Source of the DNA: Sphingobacteriaceae bacterium
GTDB taxonomy: Bacteria; Bacteroidota; Bacteroidia; Sphingobacteriales; Sphingobacteriaceae
Direction: 5' to 3'
DNA: 64,000 nucleotides
Assembly: GCA_903642215.1 (NCBI GenBank)
Contig: CAHJWG010000006.1
Span: 160,261 to 224,260 of the forward strand
The position numbers and the translations under genes are program-made. A model generated the notes under the pieces. That model saw only the letters and a program-made list of their open reading frames with translations, was not told the DNA's origin and searched no databases. Positions 25,827 through 34,189 of this stretch are shown piece by piece. Each line of letters opens with the position of its first letter. The stretch's first letter is position 1.

Positions 25827-25960
25827 TGATGCTTCTTTTATCGGATATTTTTTGGGGAAGAAGGAAGATGTTCTCTATTAAAATAAATATTAGGATTAAA
25901 AATCCTTAGCTCGAAAGATCGGGGTTTTAAACCCCAACCAGTAAGAAAACCGGCGTAACG
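25827..25960 (+). repeat. Long repeat element, copy B (headed by the iterated motif)
   Basis: Starts TTGATGCTTCTTTTATCGG, then GATATTTTTTGGGGAAG, and ends near AGTAAGAAAACCGGCG. It contains two small palindromes, AGGATTAAAAATCCT and GGGGTTTTAAACCCC. It is in the same orientation as copy A, so together they bracket the SDR-AraC pair. The rest of the interval 25961-26067 shows nothing recognisable apart from the leader of the next gene. Confidence 0.65.
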
Positions 25961-26067
25961 CCAGCCGAGTATCGCGCAAACATCCGCAAAATGTACCATT
26001 AATACCGTTGGATGTGTTACCTCCGCTAACCGCAACTGCTGTAGGTTTGTACCATAAAAATTTAGTT

Positions 26068-26805
26068 ATGAAAACAGTATTGATAACCGGCGCAAACAAA
26101 AGCATTGGATTTGAAGCCGCCAGACAATTATTACAGCAAGGTTATTACGTTTACCTCGGCTGCCGGGATTTACAGAAAGGCGAACAGGCCGTTAGTCAGC
26201 TGCAGGCAGAAGGGTTAACTCAGGTAGAACTGATCGAAATTAATGTTGATAAAATTGATTCGATAAAAGCAGCACGGGAAGTATTAGGCCAGAAAACCAA
26301 AGTGCTGGATGTACTGATTAACAACGCCGGAATCCTCGGCAGTATGCAGCAAACGCCGCTGGAAACAGACATCAGTATGTTTAAACAGGTTTTTGAAACC
26401 AACTTTTTTGGCGTGATCGAAGTAACACAAGCATTCATCGATTTGCTGAAAGCTGCGCCGGAACCACGAATTGTAAACGTTACTTCCGGTTTGGGTTCGC
26501 TTACCCTGCAAAGCGACCCGACATGGAAATATTATCCTTACAAAGCGGCCTGTTACGTTTCGTCCAAAGCGGCCTTAAACGCTTATACGATTGTGCTGGC
26601 TCATAACTTACGCGACACGCCGTTTAAAGTAAATGCCGTTGATCCGGGTTATACTGCAACTGATTTTAACCATCACTTCGGCCCCGGAACGGTACAAGAT
26701 GCCGCTGCCCGAGTGGTAAAAGCAGCTGTTTTGGGATCTGATGGCCCAACTGGTCAGTTTTTTAGCGATGATAATTCGCCGGAAACTGGGATTAGTCCTT
26801 GGTAA
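26068..26805 (+). CDS. Short-chain dehydrogenase/reductase (SDR)
   Basis: This 245-aa classical SDR has TGANKSIG near the N-terminus, NNAG, and the catalytic YVSSK in the segment KAACYVSSKAALNAY. PGYTATDFN downstream of the active site resembles carbonyl-reductase-like SDRs. The frame is open from 26008, but the extra residues lack SDR similarity. The ATG at 26068 places the first beta strand (MKTVLITGA) at the protein start, so I use it. It is not closely similar to the SDR at 23951. The substrate is unknown. A terminator follows. Confidence 0.85.
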   Translation: MKTVLITGANKSIGFEAARQLLQQGYYVYLGCRDLQKGEQAVSQLQAEGLTQVELIEINVDKIDSIKAAREVLGQKTKVLDVLINNAGILGSMQQTPLETDISMFKQVFETNFFGVIEVTQAFIDLLKAAPEPRIVNVTSGLGSLTLQSDPTWKYYPYKAACYVSSKAALNAYTIVLAHNLRDTPFKVNAVDPGYTATDFNHHFGPGTVQDAAARVVKAAVLGSDGPTGQFFSDDNSPETGISPW

Positions 26806-26835
26806 AAAGTTTCTATTTGTTAGGATTGTAATTTA

Positions 26836-26876
26836 AAAAAAGCTTCGCTCTCAACAGAGAGCGGAGCTTTTTTTTA
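26836..26876 (+). terminator. Rho-independent terminator after the second SDR gene
   Basis: AAGCTTCGCTCT pairs with AGAGCGGAGCTT (one mismatch), with a short loop, A-run on the left and a T-run on the right. It is of the same design as the terminator at 25758. Confidence 0.85.
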
Positions 26877-26983
26877 GTTTAAAATATTCTTTTGCTAATA
26901 CTTCGTTTATCTAACATTTATTAAAGTGAAGAAAGGTTATCAACAAAAAGTAGGATGATAAAATCAAAACTATGAAATATGTA

Positions 26984-27166
26984 CTAACTTTTCTTTATAA
27001 AGTCCAAATAGATTAGAATAGATAGTAGTAAAATCATTATCAATCCTGTTCCAAACCTAATATTGATTTCTGTCTTCGTATAACCATTAAAATAATGCCC
27101 AACAAATATTAAAGATACCAGTAAAACGTAGAGAGGAAGAGTAGGCTTTTTCTTACCTGAACTCAC
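26984..27166 (-). CDS. Possible small two-helix membrane protein
   Basis: This 60-aa frame starts at a GTG. It has a basic N-terminus (SSGKKKP), a hydrophobic stretch LPLYVLLVSLIFVGHYF, a short polar loop and a second stretch FGTGLIMILLLSILIYLDF, ending in KKS. The positive ends and helix pattern look like a real small membrane protein. I recognise no family, and the GTG start and isolation keep confidence low. The rest of 26877-27225 shows no other coding signal. Confidence 0.4.
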   Translation of the reverse strand: MSSGKKKPTLPLYVLLVSLIFVGHYFNGYTKTEINIRFGTGLIMILLLSILIYLDFIKKS

Positions 27167-27225
27167 AATGAATTTCTAAAGAAGGTTTACAATTCAATCA
27201 ATCTGAATTTTCAAATTCTTTCTCC

Positions 27226-29505
27226 TTACTTCCCACTAAACGAATACGGAAAATCTCCACTTACAACACCTCTCGCCTTATTTGGCGTAGCCGATAGGTT
27301 AAAGTTGATATTTGCGCCCTGCATCATCGCCGAATGGCTCAACCAGTTTTTATCGTACGCTTTACCGTTTACCTGCATGGTGTTGATGTATTTATTTTCT
27401 GCGGAATTAGATGCTGCGTTTATCACTACTTTTTTACCATTCTCCAGATTCAGCGTAATCTTTTTAAACAACGGCGTTCCTATAACATACTGATCTGTGG
27501 CGGGCGTAACCGGATAAAATCCCATCGCAGAAAACAAATACCAGGCAGAAGTTTGTCCGTTATCTTCATCGCCGCAATAACCATCCGGCGTGGCTTTGTA
27601 TAATTTGCGCATCGCTTCCCGAATCCAGTATTGCGTTTTCCAGGGCTGGCCGGCATAATTGTACAGATAAATCATGTGCTGGATCGGTTGGTTTCCGTGC
27701 GCATATTGCCCCATATCAGCAATCTGCATTTCGCGGATTTCGTGGATCACCTGGCCGTAATAACTATCGTCAAACGTTGGCGGCAGCGAAAAAACAGAAT
27801 CCAGTTTAGCTGTAAATTGCTGTTTGCCGCCCATCAAATCAATCAAACCCTGCACATCCTGGAAAACCGACCAGGTGTAATGCCAGCTGTTTCCTTCGGT
27901 AAAAGCATCGCCCCATTTAAACGGATTGAACGGCGTTTCAAAGCTGCCGTTTTTGTTTTTTCCACGCATCAGCCCGGTTTCTTTATCGAACAGCTTTTTA
28001 TAGTTCATGCTTCTTTTAGCATATAAATCTACTTCTGCCTTAGATTTTCCCAACGCTTTTCCTAACTGTGAAATCGCGAAATCATCATAAGCATATTCCA
28101 AAGTACGGGCTGCATTTTCGTTAATTTTTACATCATAAGGCACATAACCCAGCTCGTTGTAATATTTTACGCCGGTGCGGCCAGTCCCTTCCGGTCCTTC
28201 GCCGTTGGCACCGTGAACCAGGGCTTCATACAATTTATTGATGTCGTATCCGCGCAAACCTTTAATGTATGCATCCGCCACAACCGAAGCCGAATTATTG
28301 CCCACCATCACATCAGAATAACCCGGACTTGACCATTCGGGCAGCCAGCCGCCTTCTTTGTAATCGTTGATCAAACCTTCCTGCATCTCTTTGTTGATGG
28401 ACGGATAAACCAGGTTCAAAAATGGATACAACGCCCGGAAAGTATCCCAGAAACCGGTTCCGGCAAATAAATATCCCGGCATAATTTTACCGTTGTACGG
28501 ACTGTAATGCTGGATACCTCCCTGAGCATCAATTTCATACATTTTATTCGGGAAGAAAAGCGTGCGGTAAAAGCAGGAATAAAAAGTGCGCATCTGGTCT
28601 TCCGTTCCGCCTTCTACCTGGATATGGTTTAGCGTTTTGTTCCACGTAGCTTTAGCTTTTGCTTTGGTTTGATCGAAGCTGTCGCCGGCAAGTTCACGTT
28701 TTAAATTGAGTTCCGCCTGTTCAAAACTAATGAAAGACGATGCTGTTTTTACCCCTACTTTTTCGCCTTTTACAGTTTTAAAACCGATAACCGCACCGCA
28801 ATGATCACCCGTGATTTCCAACGAATCCTGTGCTAATGTTTTACCGTGCCACGCTTTAGAAATGGTAAAAGGCTTATCAAAAATTAACACAAAAAAGTTG
28901 GTAAAATTTGGCATTTTACCTCTTGTATAACGCTTGGTATAACCGATAATCTTGTTTTCCTTCGGGATGATTTTAATGTAAGAACCTTTGTCGAAAGCAT
29001 CCACAACCACAAAAGAACTGTCGGTTTTTGGGAAAGTAAACCTAAATTGTGCCGCCCGTTCTGTCGGCGTAATTTCGGTTGTTACGTCTGCATCCGCCAG
29101 ATACACGCTGTAATAATAAGGTTTGGCAACTTCCGCTTTGTGCGAAAACCAGCTGGCGCGGTCGTCCTGCGTAAATTTTAAATGCTTGGTAACAGGCATA
29201 ATTGCAAACTGCCCGTAATCGTTCATCCATGGCGAAGGCTGGTGCGTTTGCTTAAAACCACGGATTTTATCTGATGCGTATTGGTATTGCCAGCCGCTGC
29301 CCATCCCACCGGTTTGCGGCGTCCAGGTGTTCATGCCCCAAGGTAAAGCAATGGCAGGATAAGTGTTTCCGTTAGATAAACTTGGTTTGGAGTCCGTACC
29401 CATCAGCGGATTAATCCATTCCACCGGATCAGAAATTTTGCTCACTTCCTGCGCAAAAGCTGCAAATTGAATCATTGTAAAAATTAATGTCCAGATTTTT
29501 TTCAT
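27226..29505 (-). CDS. GH92 alpha-mannosidase
   Basis: This 759-aa protein has a signal peptide (MKKIWTLIFTMIQFAAFAQ). The GH92 landmarks are VEWINPLMGTDSKPSLSNGN at the start, GFWDTFRALYPFL, GNNSASVVADAY, GQYAHGNQPIQH and GDEDNGQTSAWY. The GNEDxGQ-type loop supplies the catalytic region and Ca2+ site in the family. The N-terminal motif differs from the other two copies (GTDSKPS instead of GTGGHGH), which suggests a different linkage specificity. The frame is open to 29565, but the ATG at 29505 gives the signal peptide. It is the distal gene of a minus-strand run, 49 bp or more after the preceding GH92. Confidence 0.88.
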   Translation of the reverse strand: MKKIWTLIFTMIQFAAFAQEVSKISDPVEWINPLMGTDSKPSLSNGNTYPAIALPWGMNTWTPQTGGMGSGWQYQYASDKIRGFKQTHQPSPWMNDYGQFAIMPVTKHLKFTQDDRASWFSHKAEVAKPYYYSVYLADADVTTEITPTERAAQFRFTFPKTDSSFVVVDAFDKGSYIKIIPKENKIIGYTKRYTRGKMPNFTNFFVLIFDKPFTISKAWHGKTLAQDSLEITGDHCGAVIGFKTVKGEKVGVKTASSFISFEQAELNLKRELAGDSFDQTKAKAKATWNKTLNHIQVEGGTEDQMRTFYSCFYRTLFFPNKMYEIDAQGGIQHYSPYNGKIMPGYLFAGTGFWDTFRALYPFLNLVYPSINKEMQEGLINDYKEGGWLPEWSSPGYSDVMVGNNSASVVADAYIKGLRGYDINKLYEALVHGANGEGPEGTGRTGVKYYNELGYVPYDVKINENAARTLEYAYDDFAISQLGKALGKSKAEVDLYAKRSMNYKKLFDKETGLMRGKNKNGSFETPFNPFKWGDAFTEGNSWHYTWSVFQDVQGLIDLMGGKQQFTAKLDSVFSLPPTFDDSYYGQVIHEIREMQIADMGQYAHGNQPIQHMIYLYNYAGQPWKTQYWIREAMRKLYKATPDGYCGDEDNGQTSAWYLFSAMGFYPVTPATDQYVIGTPLFKKITLNLENGKKVVINAASNSAENKYINTMQVNGKAYDKNWLSHSAMMQGANINFNLSATPNKARGVVSGDFPYSFSGK

Positions 29506-29551
29506 CTTTTTATTGATTTGATAGAATTGGTTTTGTGTAGCTATTATACTT

Positions 29552-29591
29552 AAAGTCATCCCCAAAAATTTATTTTAATGGAGATGACTTT
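29552..29591. terminator. Hairpin between the two GH92 genes
   Basis: AAAGTCATCCCC pairs with GGAGATGACTTT across a 16-nt AT-rich loop. No long T-run follows on the minus strand, so it may attenuate or stabilise the transcript rather than end it. The GTCATCCCC arm is shared with the inverted repeats at 38101 and 59143. Confidence 0.5.
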
Positions 29592-29614
29592 TTCCATTCT
29601 GATTATTATTTTAA

Positions 29615-31879
29615 CTAATTCTGCGGACGGTCAGCAGGCAAAACGCCCCAGCTTGTGCTCGGCTTGCTGCCCATCTCGAAAACTAAATCTCCGCCCTGCA
29701 CCAAATCCTGGTAAGTTATAAAACTGTGCGTATATTTTTTGCCGTTAAAAGAAGCACTCTGAATATAAATATTTTGCGCGCTGTTGTTTTTGGCAATTAC
29801 ATGCAGCGTTTTACCTTGCGCTAATTTTAGGGTTGCCTCGTTAAAAAGCGGACTGCCAAAAACGTAAATACCGCTGGCCGGATTAACCTGGTAAAAACCC
29901 AAAGACGATAACACATACCAGGCAGACATTTGCCCAACATCCTCATTACCAATAATACCGTCGGGTTTATCGGTATAAAAATTATTCATTACGAAACGAA
30001 CTTTTTCGGCTGTTTTCCAGGGCTGGCCGGCGTAAGGATATAAGTAAATAATATGATGAGAAGGCTCATTTCCATGTGCGTATTGACCGATCAAACCGGA
30101 AATATCAGGGGATTTTTCTTTGCCCATATCTCCTTCCGCCACAAAAAGCGAATCTAATTTTTGCGTAAACGGTTTATCGCCGCCTTGTAAAGCAATCAAC
30201 CCTTTCACGTCCTGCGGCACCAGCCATGTGTATTGCCATCCGTTTCCTTCGGTGTAATCACCAACGGCATGGCGCGATTGAAACGGGCTGAAAGGCGTGC
30301 GAAACTCATTTCCATTTAATCTGGCACGCATAAAATGGGTTTTTGGATCGAAGTAGTTGTGATAATTTTGCGCGCGTTTACCAAAATACTGGTAATCGTC
30401 GGGCTTGCCCATTTTTTGAGCCATCGCCGCAATCCCGGAGTCATCAATACTGTATTCCAAGCCCATCGCTACAGATTCTGCCGTGCTATCCGCCGGAACG
30501 TAACCCAATGTTTTAACAAACTTCAAGCCGCGGTCATCCTTCATGGCACTGGCTTTTACGGCTTCAAAAGCCAGGTTCGTATCAAACCCTTTAAAACCTT
30601 TTAAATAAGCATCGGCAACAACCGGTATGGCACTGTTGCCTACCATCGTGTTGGTTTCGCTGCCCATTAAATGCCAAACCGGCAACTTGCCCTGCTGCTG
30701 ATAAATGGCCAGCATGGAATTAACAATATCGCTGATTTTTTCCGGTTGGATCAATGTGTAAAGCGGATTTAAAGCCCGGTAAGTATCCCACAAAGAAAAC
30801 GTAGTTAAGTTGGTAAATGCTGCTTTTCGATATACTTTTTTATCTGTGCCGAGGTAATCGCCGTTGTGGTCGTTAAAAATGGAAGGTGCGATCATCGTGT
30901 GGAACATCGCCGTATAAAAAATCTTTTTCTGCGTTTCGGATGCTGTTTTTATCACTATTTTTTGCAGCTGGTTGTTCCATTTCTGATCAGCTTCTGCCGC
31001 TACCTGGTCAAAATTCCAGCCCGGCGTTTCCGCTTGTATATTCATCAGCGCATTCTCGGAACTTACCGGCGAAACACCAACTTTAATCAGCATTTTTTCG
31101 CCAGCTGCGGTTGCAAAAGTGAGTACGCCTTTTGCACCTTTTCCGGTTAAAGCCGTACCGGTTTTGGCAACTAAGCTATCGTAAACGGAAAAGTTTTTGA
31201 TGGGTTTGGAGAAAACGGCTGCGAAAAATATCCGCTGATCTTTAGACCAGCCGGTCGAAAACCGGTAGCCGGTAATCGTAGTGGCGTTAACCTGTTTGAT
31301 GGAAGTTTGCGTTGGCCTGTCCCAGTTTAAACCTTCCTGTAAATTAATAATGATGTGCGCCTGATCGCTTTTCGGGAAAGTGTATTCATGAACTCCGACA
31401 CGCTCACTTGCCGTTAAGCGCACGCCGATGTTATAACGTTTCAGTTTTACGGCGTAAAACCCCGGCTTCACTATTTCATCTTTGTGGCTGAACAAAGAAG
31501 TATAACCGCTTTGGATGTTTTTCTGCGTGCCTTTGGTTAACATAACCGGGCCGGTTGTAGGCATAAAAGTAAGATCGCCCAAGTCGCCGATTCCGGTTCC
31601 GCTTAAATGCGTATGCTGGAAGCCGATAATCGTAGAATCGGAAATGTTATAACCGGAACACCAGTCCCAGCCCTGCGCAATATTCGTCGGCCCCAATTGC
31701 ACGGCACCAAAAGGCACATTCGCACCTAAAAAAACGTGGCCGTGGCCGCCTGTACCAATATACTCATCTACATATTTGGTTAAATTCTGGTTTTGCTGCG
31801 CGGATGCAGGTTGATAAAAAAATGCCGATAAAAGAAGCATTTTTAAACTGCGTTTTATATTGATTTTATTCATGTTCAT
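29615..31879 (-). CDS. GH92 alpha-mannosidase
   Basis: This 754-aa protein has a signal peptide (KMLLLSAFFYQPASAQQ). The GH92 signatures are VDEYIGTGGHGHVFLGANVP, THLSGTGIGDLGDL, SLWDTYRALNPLY, GNSAIPVVADAY and IGNEDVGQMSAWY. It is most like the GH92 at 19896 in the N-terminal motif but lacks that protein's C-terminal chitobiase-type domain. An iterated-motif copy lies in the signal-peptide codons (31829-31838). It is followed within 110 bp by the second GH92 gene, and preceded 76 bp upstream by the GHL10-like gene, so the genes probably share a transcript. Confidence 0.88.
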   Translation of the reverse strand: MNMNKINIKRSLKMLLLSAFFYQPASAQQNQNLTKYVDEYIGTGGHGHVFLGANVPFGAVQLGPTNIAQGWDWCSGYNISDSTIIGFQHTHLSGTGIGDLGDLTFMPTTGPVMLTKGTQKNIQSGYTSLFSHKDEIVKPGFYAVKLKRYNIGVRLTASERVGVHEYTFPKSDQAHIIINLQEGLNWDRPTQTSIKQVNATTITGYRFSTGWSKDQRIFFAAVFSKPIKNFSVYDSLVAKTGTALTGKGAKGVLTFATAAGEKMLIKVGVSPVSSENALMNIQAETPGWNFDQVAAEADQKWNNQLQKIVIKTASETQKKIFYTAMFHTMIAPSIFNDHNGDYLGTDKKVYRKAAFTNLTTFSLWDTYRALNPLYTLIQPEKISDIVNSMLAIYQQQGKLPVWHLMGSETNTMVGNSAIPVVADAYLKGFKGFDTNLAFEAVKASAMKDDRGLKFVKTLGYVPADSTAESVAMGLEYSIDDSGIAAMAQKMGKPDDYQYFGKRAQNYHNYFDPKTHFMRARLNGNEFRTPFSPFQSRHAVGDYTEGNGWQYTWLVPQDVKGLIALQGGDKPFTQKLDSLFVAEGDMGKEKSPDISGLIGQYAHGNEPSHHIIYLYPYAGQPWKTAEKVRFVMNNFYTDKPDGIIGNEDVGQMSAWYVLSSLGFYQVNPASGIYVFGSPLFNEATLKLAQGKTLHVIAKNNSAQNIYIQSASFNGKKYTHSFITYQDLVQGGDLVFEMGSKPSTSWGVLPADRPQN

Positions 31880-31955
31880 TATTTTTATTTATTAAAAGCA
31901 ATCATTTTTATTTTGGTTGAAGGTCATTTTTCTGATCCAATCAGCACTGTCCTAC

Positions 31956-33056
31956 TCATCCTTTATAAAAAGGGATTTTTACAGAAGCATTTTTTAAAGC
32001 CGCTAAATTAGCATCTGTTACATTCCCAAAAAAAGAAACGCCGGCCGCACCATTGGAAAGCGCGTTTTCCACGCCTTGCTGCACTTCGCCGTCGTTCTTA
32101 AAATCCGACAAGTACAAGCCGGCGTATAACGGAAATTTTCCCTTTAGTGCTGTAACCCCTTCGGCAACAGCATTACCGATCCAGGCCACATTTTCCTTAT
32201 AAAAACCGTGGTAAATCATCGGGCAAACTCCGCTGACATTCCAATTTACCCAATCCTGTTTTACATTCCGGTGCGCAATATCCGGCGTAGGGAAAACTGC
32301 CGCCGTAATTGATTTTTTGTATGATTTTGCTACGTTGGTTAAGCGTTCTACCACTTTGTTAACGCGCTGGTAACGGAACAATCGCCACGACGGACTTGCT
32401 TCCGGGTATTGCACCGCATCAATATCTATACCGTGCTCGGTTTTGTAGGCATCTTTACAAACCCGGCAATAGCAAAAATCGTATTCCGGCAGCTCGCTGG
32501 TTTGTACAATTTTATAATTATCCCATAAATTAACCGGCAAAATTACGTCGCAAAATCGCACATAATCCAGGTGGATGCCATCTACATAATCCTTTTTTAA
32601 AGCGGTGGCGTAATCGTTTTCGAGGTATTGTTTTACCTCCTCGCGCGAAGGACAAAGCCAGCGGTAATAATTTACGTAAGGCGGATGATTGGCGCAGGAT
32701 TCGCCTTTTCGATTCACGGCGTACCATTCCGGATGCGTTTCCAGCAGTGTTTTTTCACCGCGGTTCATCGTCCAAATCCAGCGGTGCGCTTCCAGTTTCT
32801 GTGCTTTTGCTGCGCGGAAATGCTTCTCGCTGTCGTTCTCAAAAAACATCCCGCGGATGCCGGCTTCGTAATATTTGCGGTAACGTTCGGCCAGTTGTTC
32901 GTCGGTATCTTTCAAATTCGGGTTCGTCCAAACCCAATGTTTCCATTCTTTTTTTCTGGCCGAAACCAACACTTCTGCATTTGCAGCCGCTGGTAAAACA
33001 GCTGCGGATAATCCGGCCAGTAAACTATTTTTAACAAAATTCCTGCGGTTACTCAT
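31956..33056 (-). CDS. Family-10-like glycosyl hydrolase (GHL10-type TIM barrel), Tat-like signal
   Basis: This 366-aa protein has a twin-arginine-like start (SNRRNFVKNSLLAG) and a predicted TIM barrel with the strand DGIHLDYVRF, typical of GHL10/DUF187-like putative glycosidases. Other landmarks are GMFFENDS and WPYMIYHGF-like positions (VCPMIYHGFY). Two Cys pairs in DFCYCRVCKDAY could bind a metal. The substrate is unknown. The start codon overlaps the upstream CBM9 gene's stop by 4 bp, so translation is coupled in the operon GH20, GH29, CBM9, GHL10. Confidence 0.6.
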   Translation of the reverse strand: MSNRRNFVKNSLLAGLSAAVLPAAANAEVLVSARKKEWKHWVWTNPNLKDTDEQLAERYRKYYEAGIRGMFFENDSEKHFRAAKAQKLEAHRWIWTMNRGEKTLLETHPEWYAVNRKGESCANHPPYVNYYRWLCPSREEVKQYLENDYATALKKDYVDGIHLDYVRFCDVILPVNLWDNYKIVQTSELPEYDFCYCRVCKDAYKTEHGIDIDAVQYPEASPSWRLFRYQRVNKVVERLTNVAKSYKKSITAAVFPTPDIAHRNVKQDWVNWNVSGVCPMIYHGFYKENVAWIGNAVAEGVTALKGKFPLYAGLYLSDFKNDGEVQQGVENALSNGAAGVSFFGNVTDANLAALKNASVKIPFYKG

Positions 33057-34189
33057 GGTTTTGATTTTAAAATTTCTATCAATCCTTCATCATTTATGCT
33101 GATAACTGAACTTCCTTCGGTACTAACCGTTGCCGTAAACTGTTTTGCCGAAGCATCCATTTGCAGCACATTTTCCCGCTCCCCAATTTTCACGCTCCGC
33201 TCAATTTTTAACTCTTCCAAAGTTAAAGCATACTTACCGTTTTTTTGCAGATACTGTTTTTGCCGGTAATAAATCAGCCATAAATACTGCTTCTGCAACT
33301 CGGAAAGAGGCATGGTAAAAACAGCATCACTTTTACGGCTGAACTGCAAATAACCGAAACGTTCCGGGAAGTGCATGTTGATCACGCCCTGCGGCGACCA
33401 AACCCAGTTATGTTCCGGCAAATTTTTTCCGGCAGCATCCGTTAATTTGATATTTTTATTTCCGACGATTTTCGTATCCCATTCCACACGCGAAAAATTG
33501 ATGCGCCACAGCGTGCCTTCTTCCGGCACTTTCACCGGGAATCCCATGCGCAAAGCTTTTAACGGAATTGCCATTTCAACCGTCCAGCTTTTATCCTGAT
33601 CTTTCGGATTGTTCAGCGTTCCGTCAATTTTAATACCTGATTTCAACCCGTCAACATCCCAGCTAATCAACGCATCGCCGCCGTTGCGGTAAGGTTTCGG
33701 CAGAAAAAGATCAAAGATTTTATTGATCGCATTAACCTCAATTTCAAAATACTGATGCGTGTTATTGTCCGGGTCGATAAAAATTTCAAAATCATTATCC
33801 TTATAAATAATATCGTCGTGATGCGTTTGCGTGGCCCAAACCTGCGGCTCCTGCAATTTGGCAGCGATAAACAAAGTCGAATCGTTCCACAGCATTTTTA
33901 CCTGTGTTTTAAACGTTGGCAACGGTTTCAGGCTGCCTTCGATATCCACAAAATCGGTTGTCCAGTTTGCTTTTTGCCAGGCATTTTCCTGCAAGTTTCC
34001 ATCCATTTTTAAAACCGCATCGGTATGCTGCACCACGTAATTTTTTGGCGTGGTAAACAGGTGTTCCAAACCGGCAAAGGAGGTTTGAGCCATGAGGTTT
34101 GAGCTGTCGGCCATCAGCAGGAAAGCTAAAATGGCAATGCTTCTTTTATGCCTTAAAAATCTGTGTTTTATGTTGATTGAAATCTTCAT
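33053..34189 (-). CDS. Secreted carbohydrate-binding protein, CBM9-like
   Basis: This 378-aa protein has an N-terminal signal region (KRSIAILAFLLMADSSNLMAQ). A CBM9-type beta-sandwich follows at residues ~45-270, with DGNLQENAWQKANW at the start, DNDFEIFIDPDNN in the middle and WTVEMAIPLKAL near the end. The last ~110 residues are less conserved. Such proteins bind sugar ends and have no catalytic residues. It overlaps the upstream GH29 gene by 4 bp and the downstream GHL10-like gene by 4 bp, so it is embedded in a tightly coupled operon. Confidence 0.75.
   Translation of the reverse strand: MKISINIKHRFLRHKRSIAILAFLLMADSSNLMAQTSFAGLEHLFTTPKNYVVQHTDAVLKMDGNLQENAWQKANWTTDFVDIEGSLKPLPTFKTQVKMLWNDSTLFIAAKLQEPQVWATQTHHDDIIYKDNDFEIFIDPDNNTHQYFEIEVNAINKIFDLFLPKPYRNGGDALISWDVDGLKSGIKIDGTLNNPKDQDKSWTVEMAIPLKALRMGFPVKVPEEGTLWRINFSRVEWDTKIVGNKNIKLTDAAGKNLPEHNWVWSPQGVINMHFPERFGYLQFSRKSDAVFTMPLSELQKQYLWLIYYRQKQYLQKNGKYALTLEELKIERSVKIGERENVLQMDASAKQFTATVSTEGSSVISINDEGLIEILKSKP

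Noticed and set aside
26008..26067. Upstream start for the second SDR
   Set aside because: The additional 20 residues precede the first Rossmann strand and include repeat-flank sequence; the ATG at 26068 fits the family.
25838..26105. Two minus-strand frames of 65 and 69 codons
   Set aside because: They translate the long repeat element and the leader of the SDR gene, and have no protein-family character.
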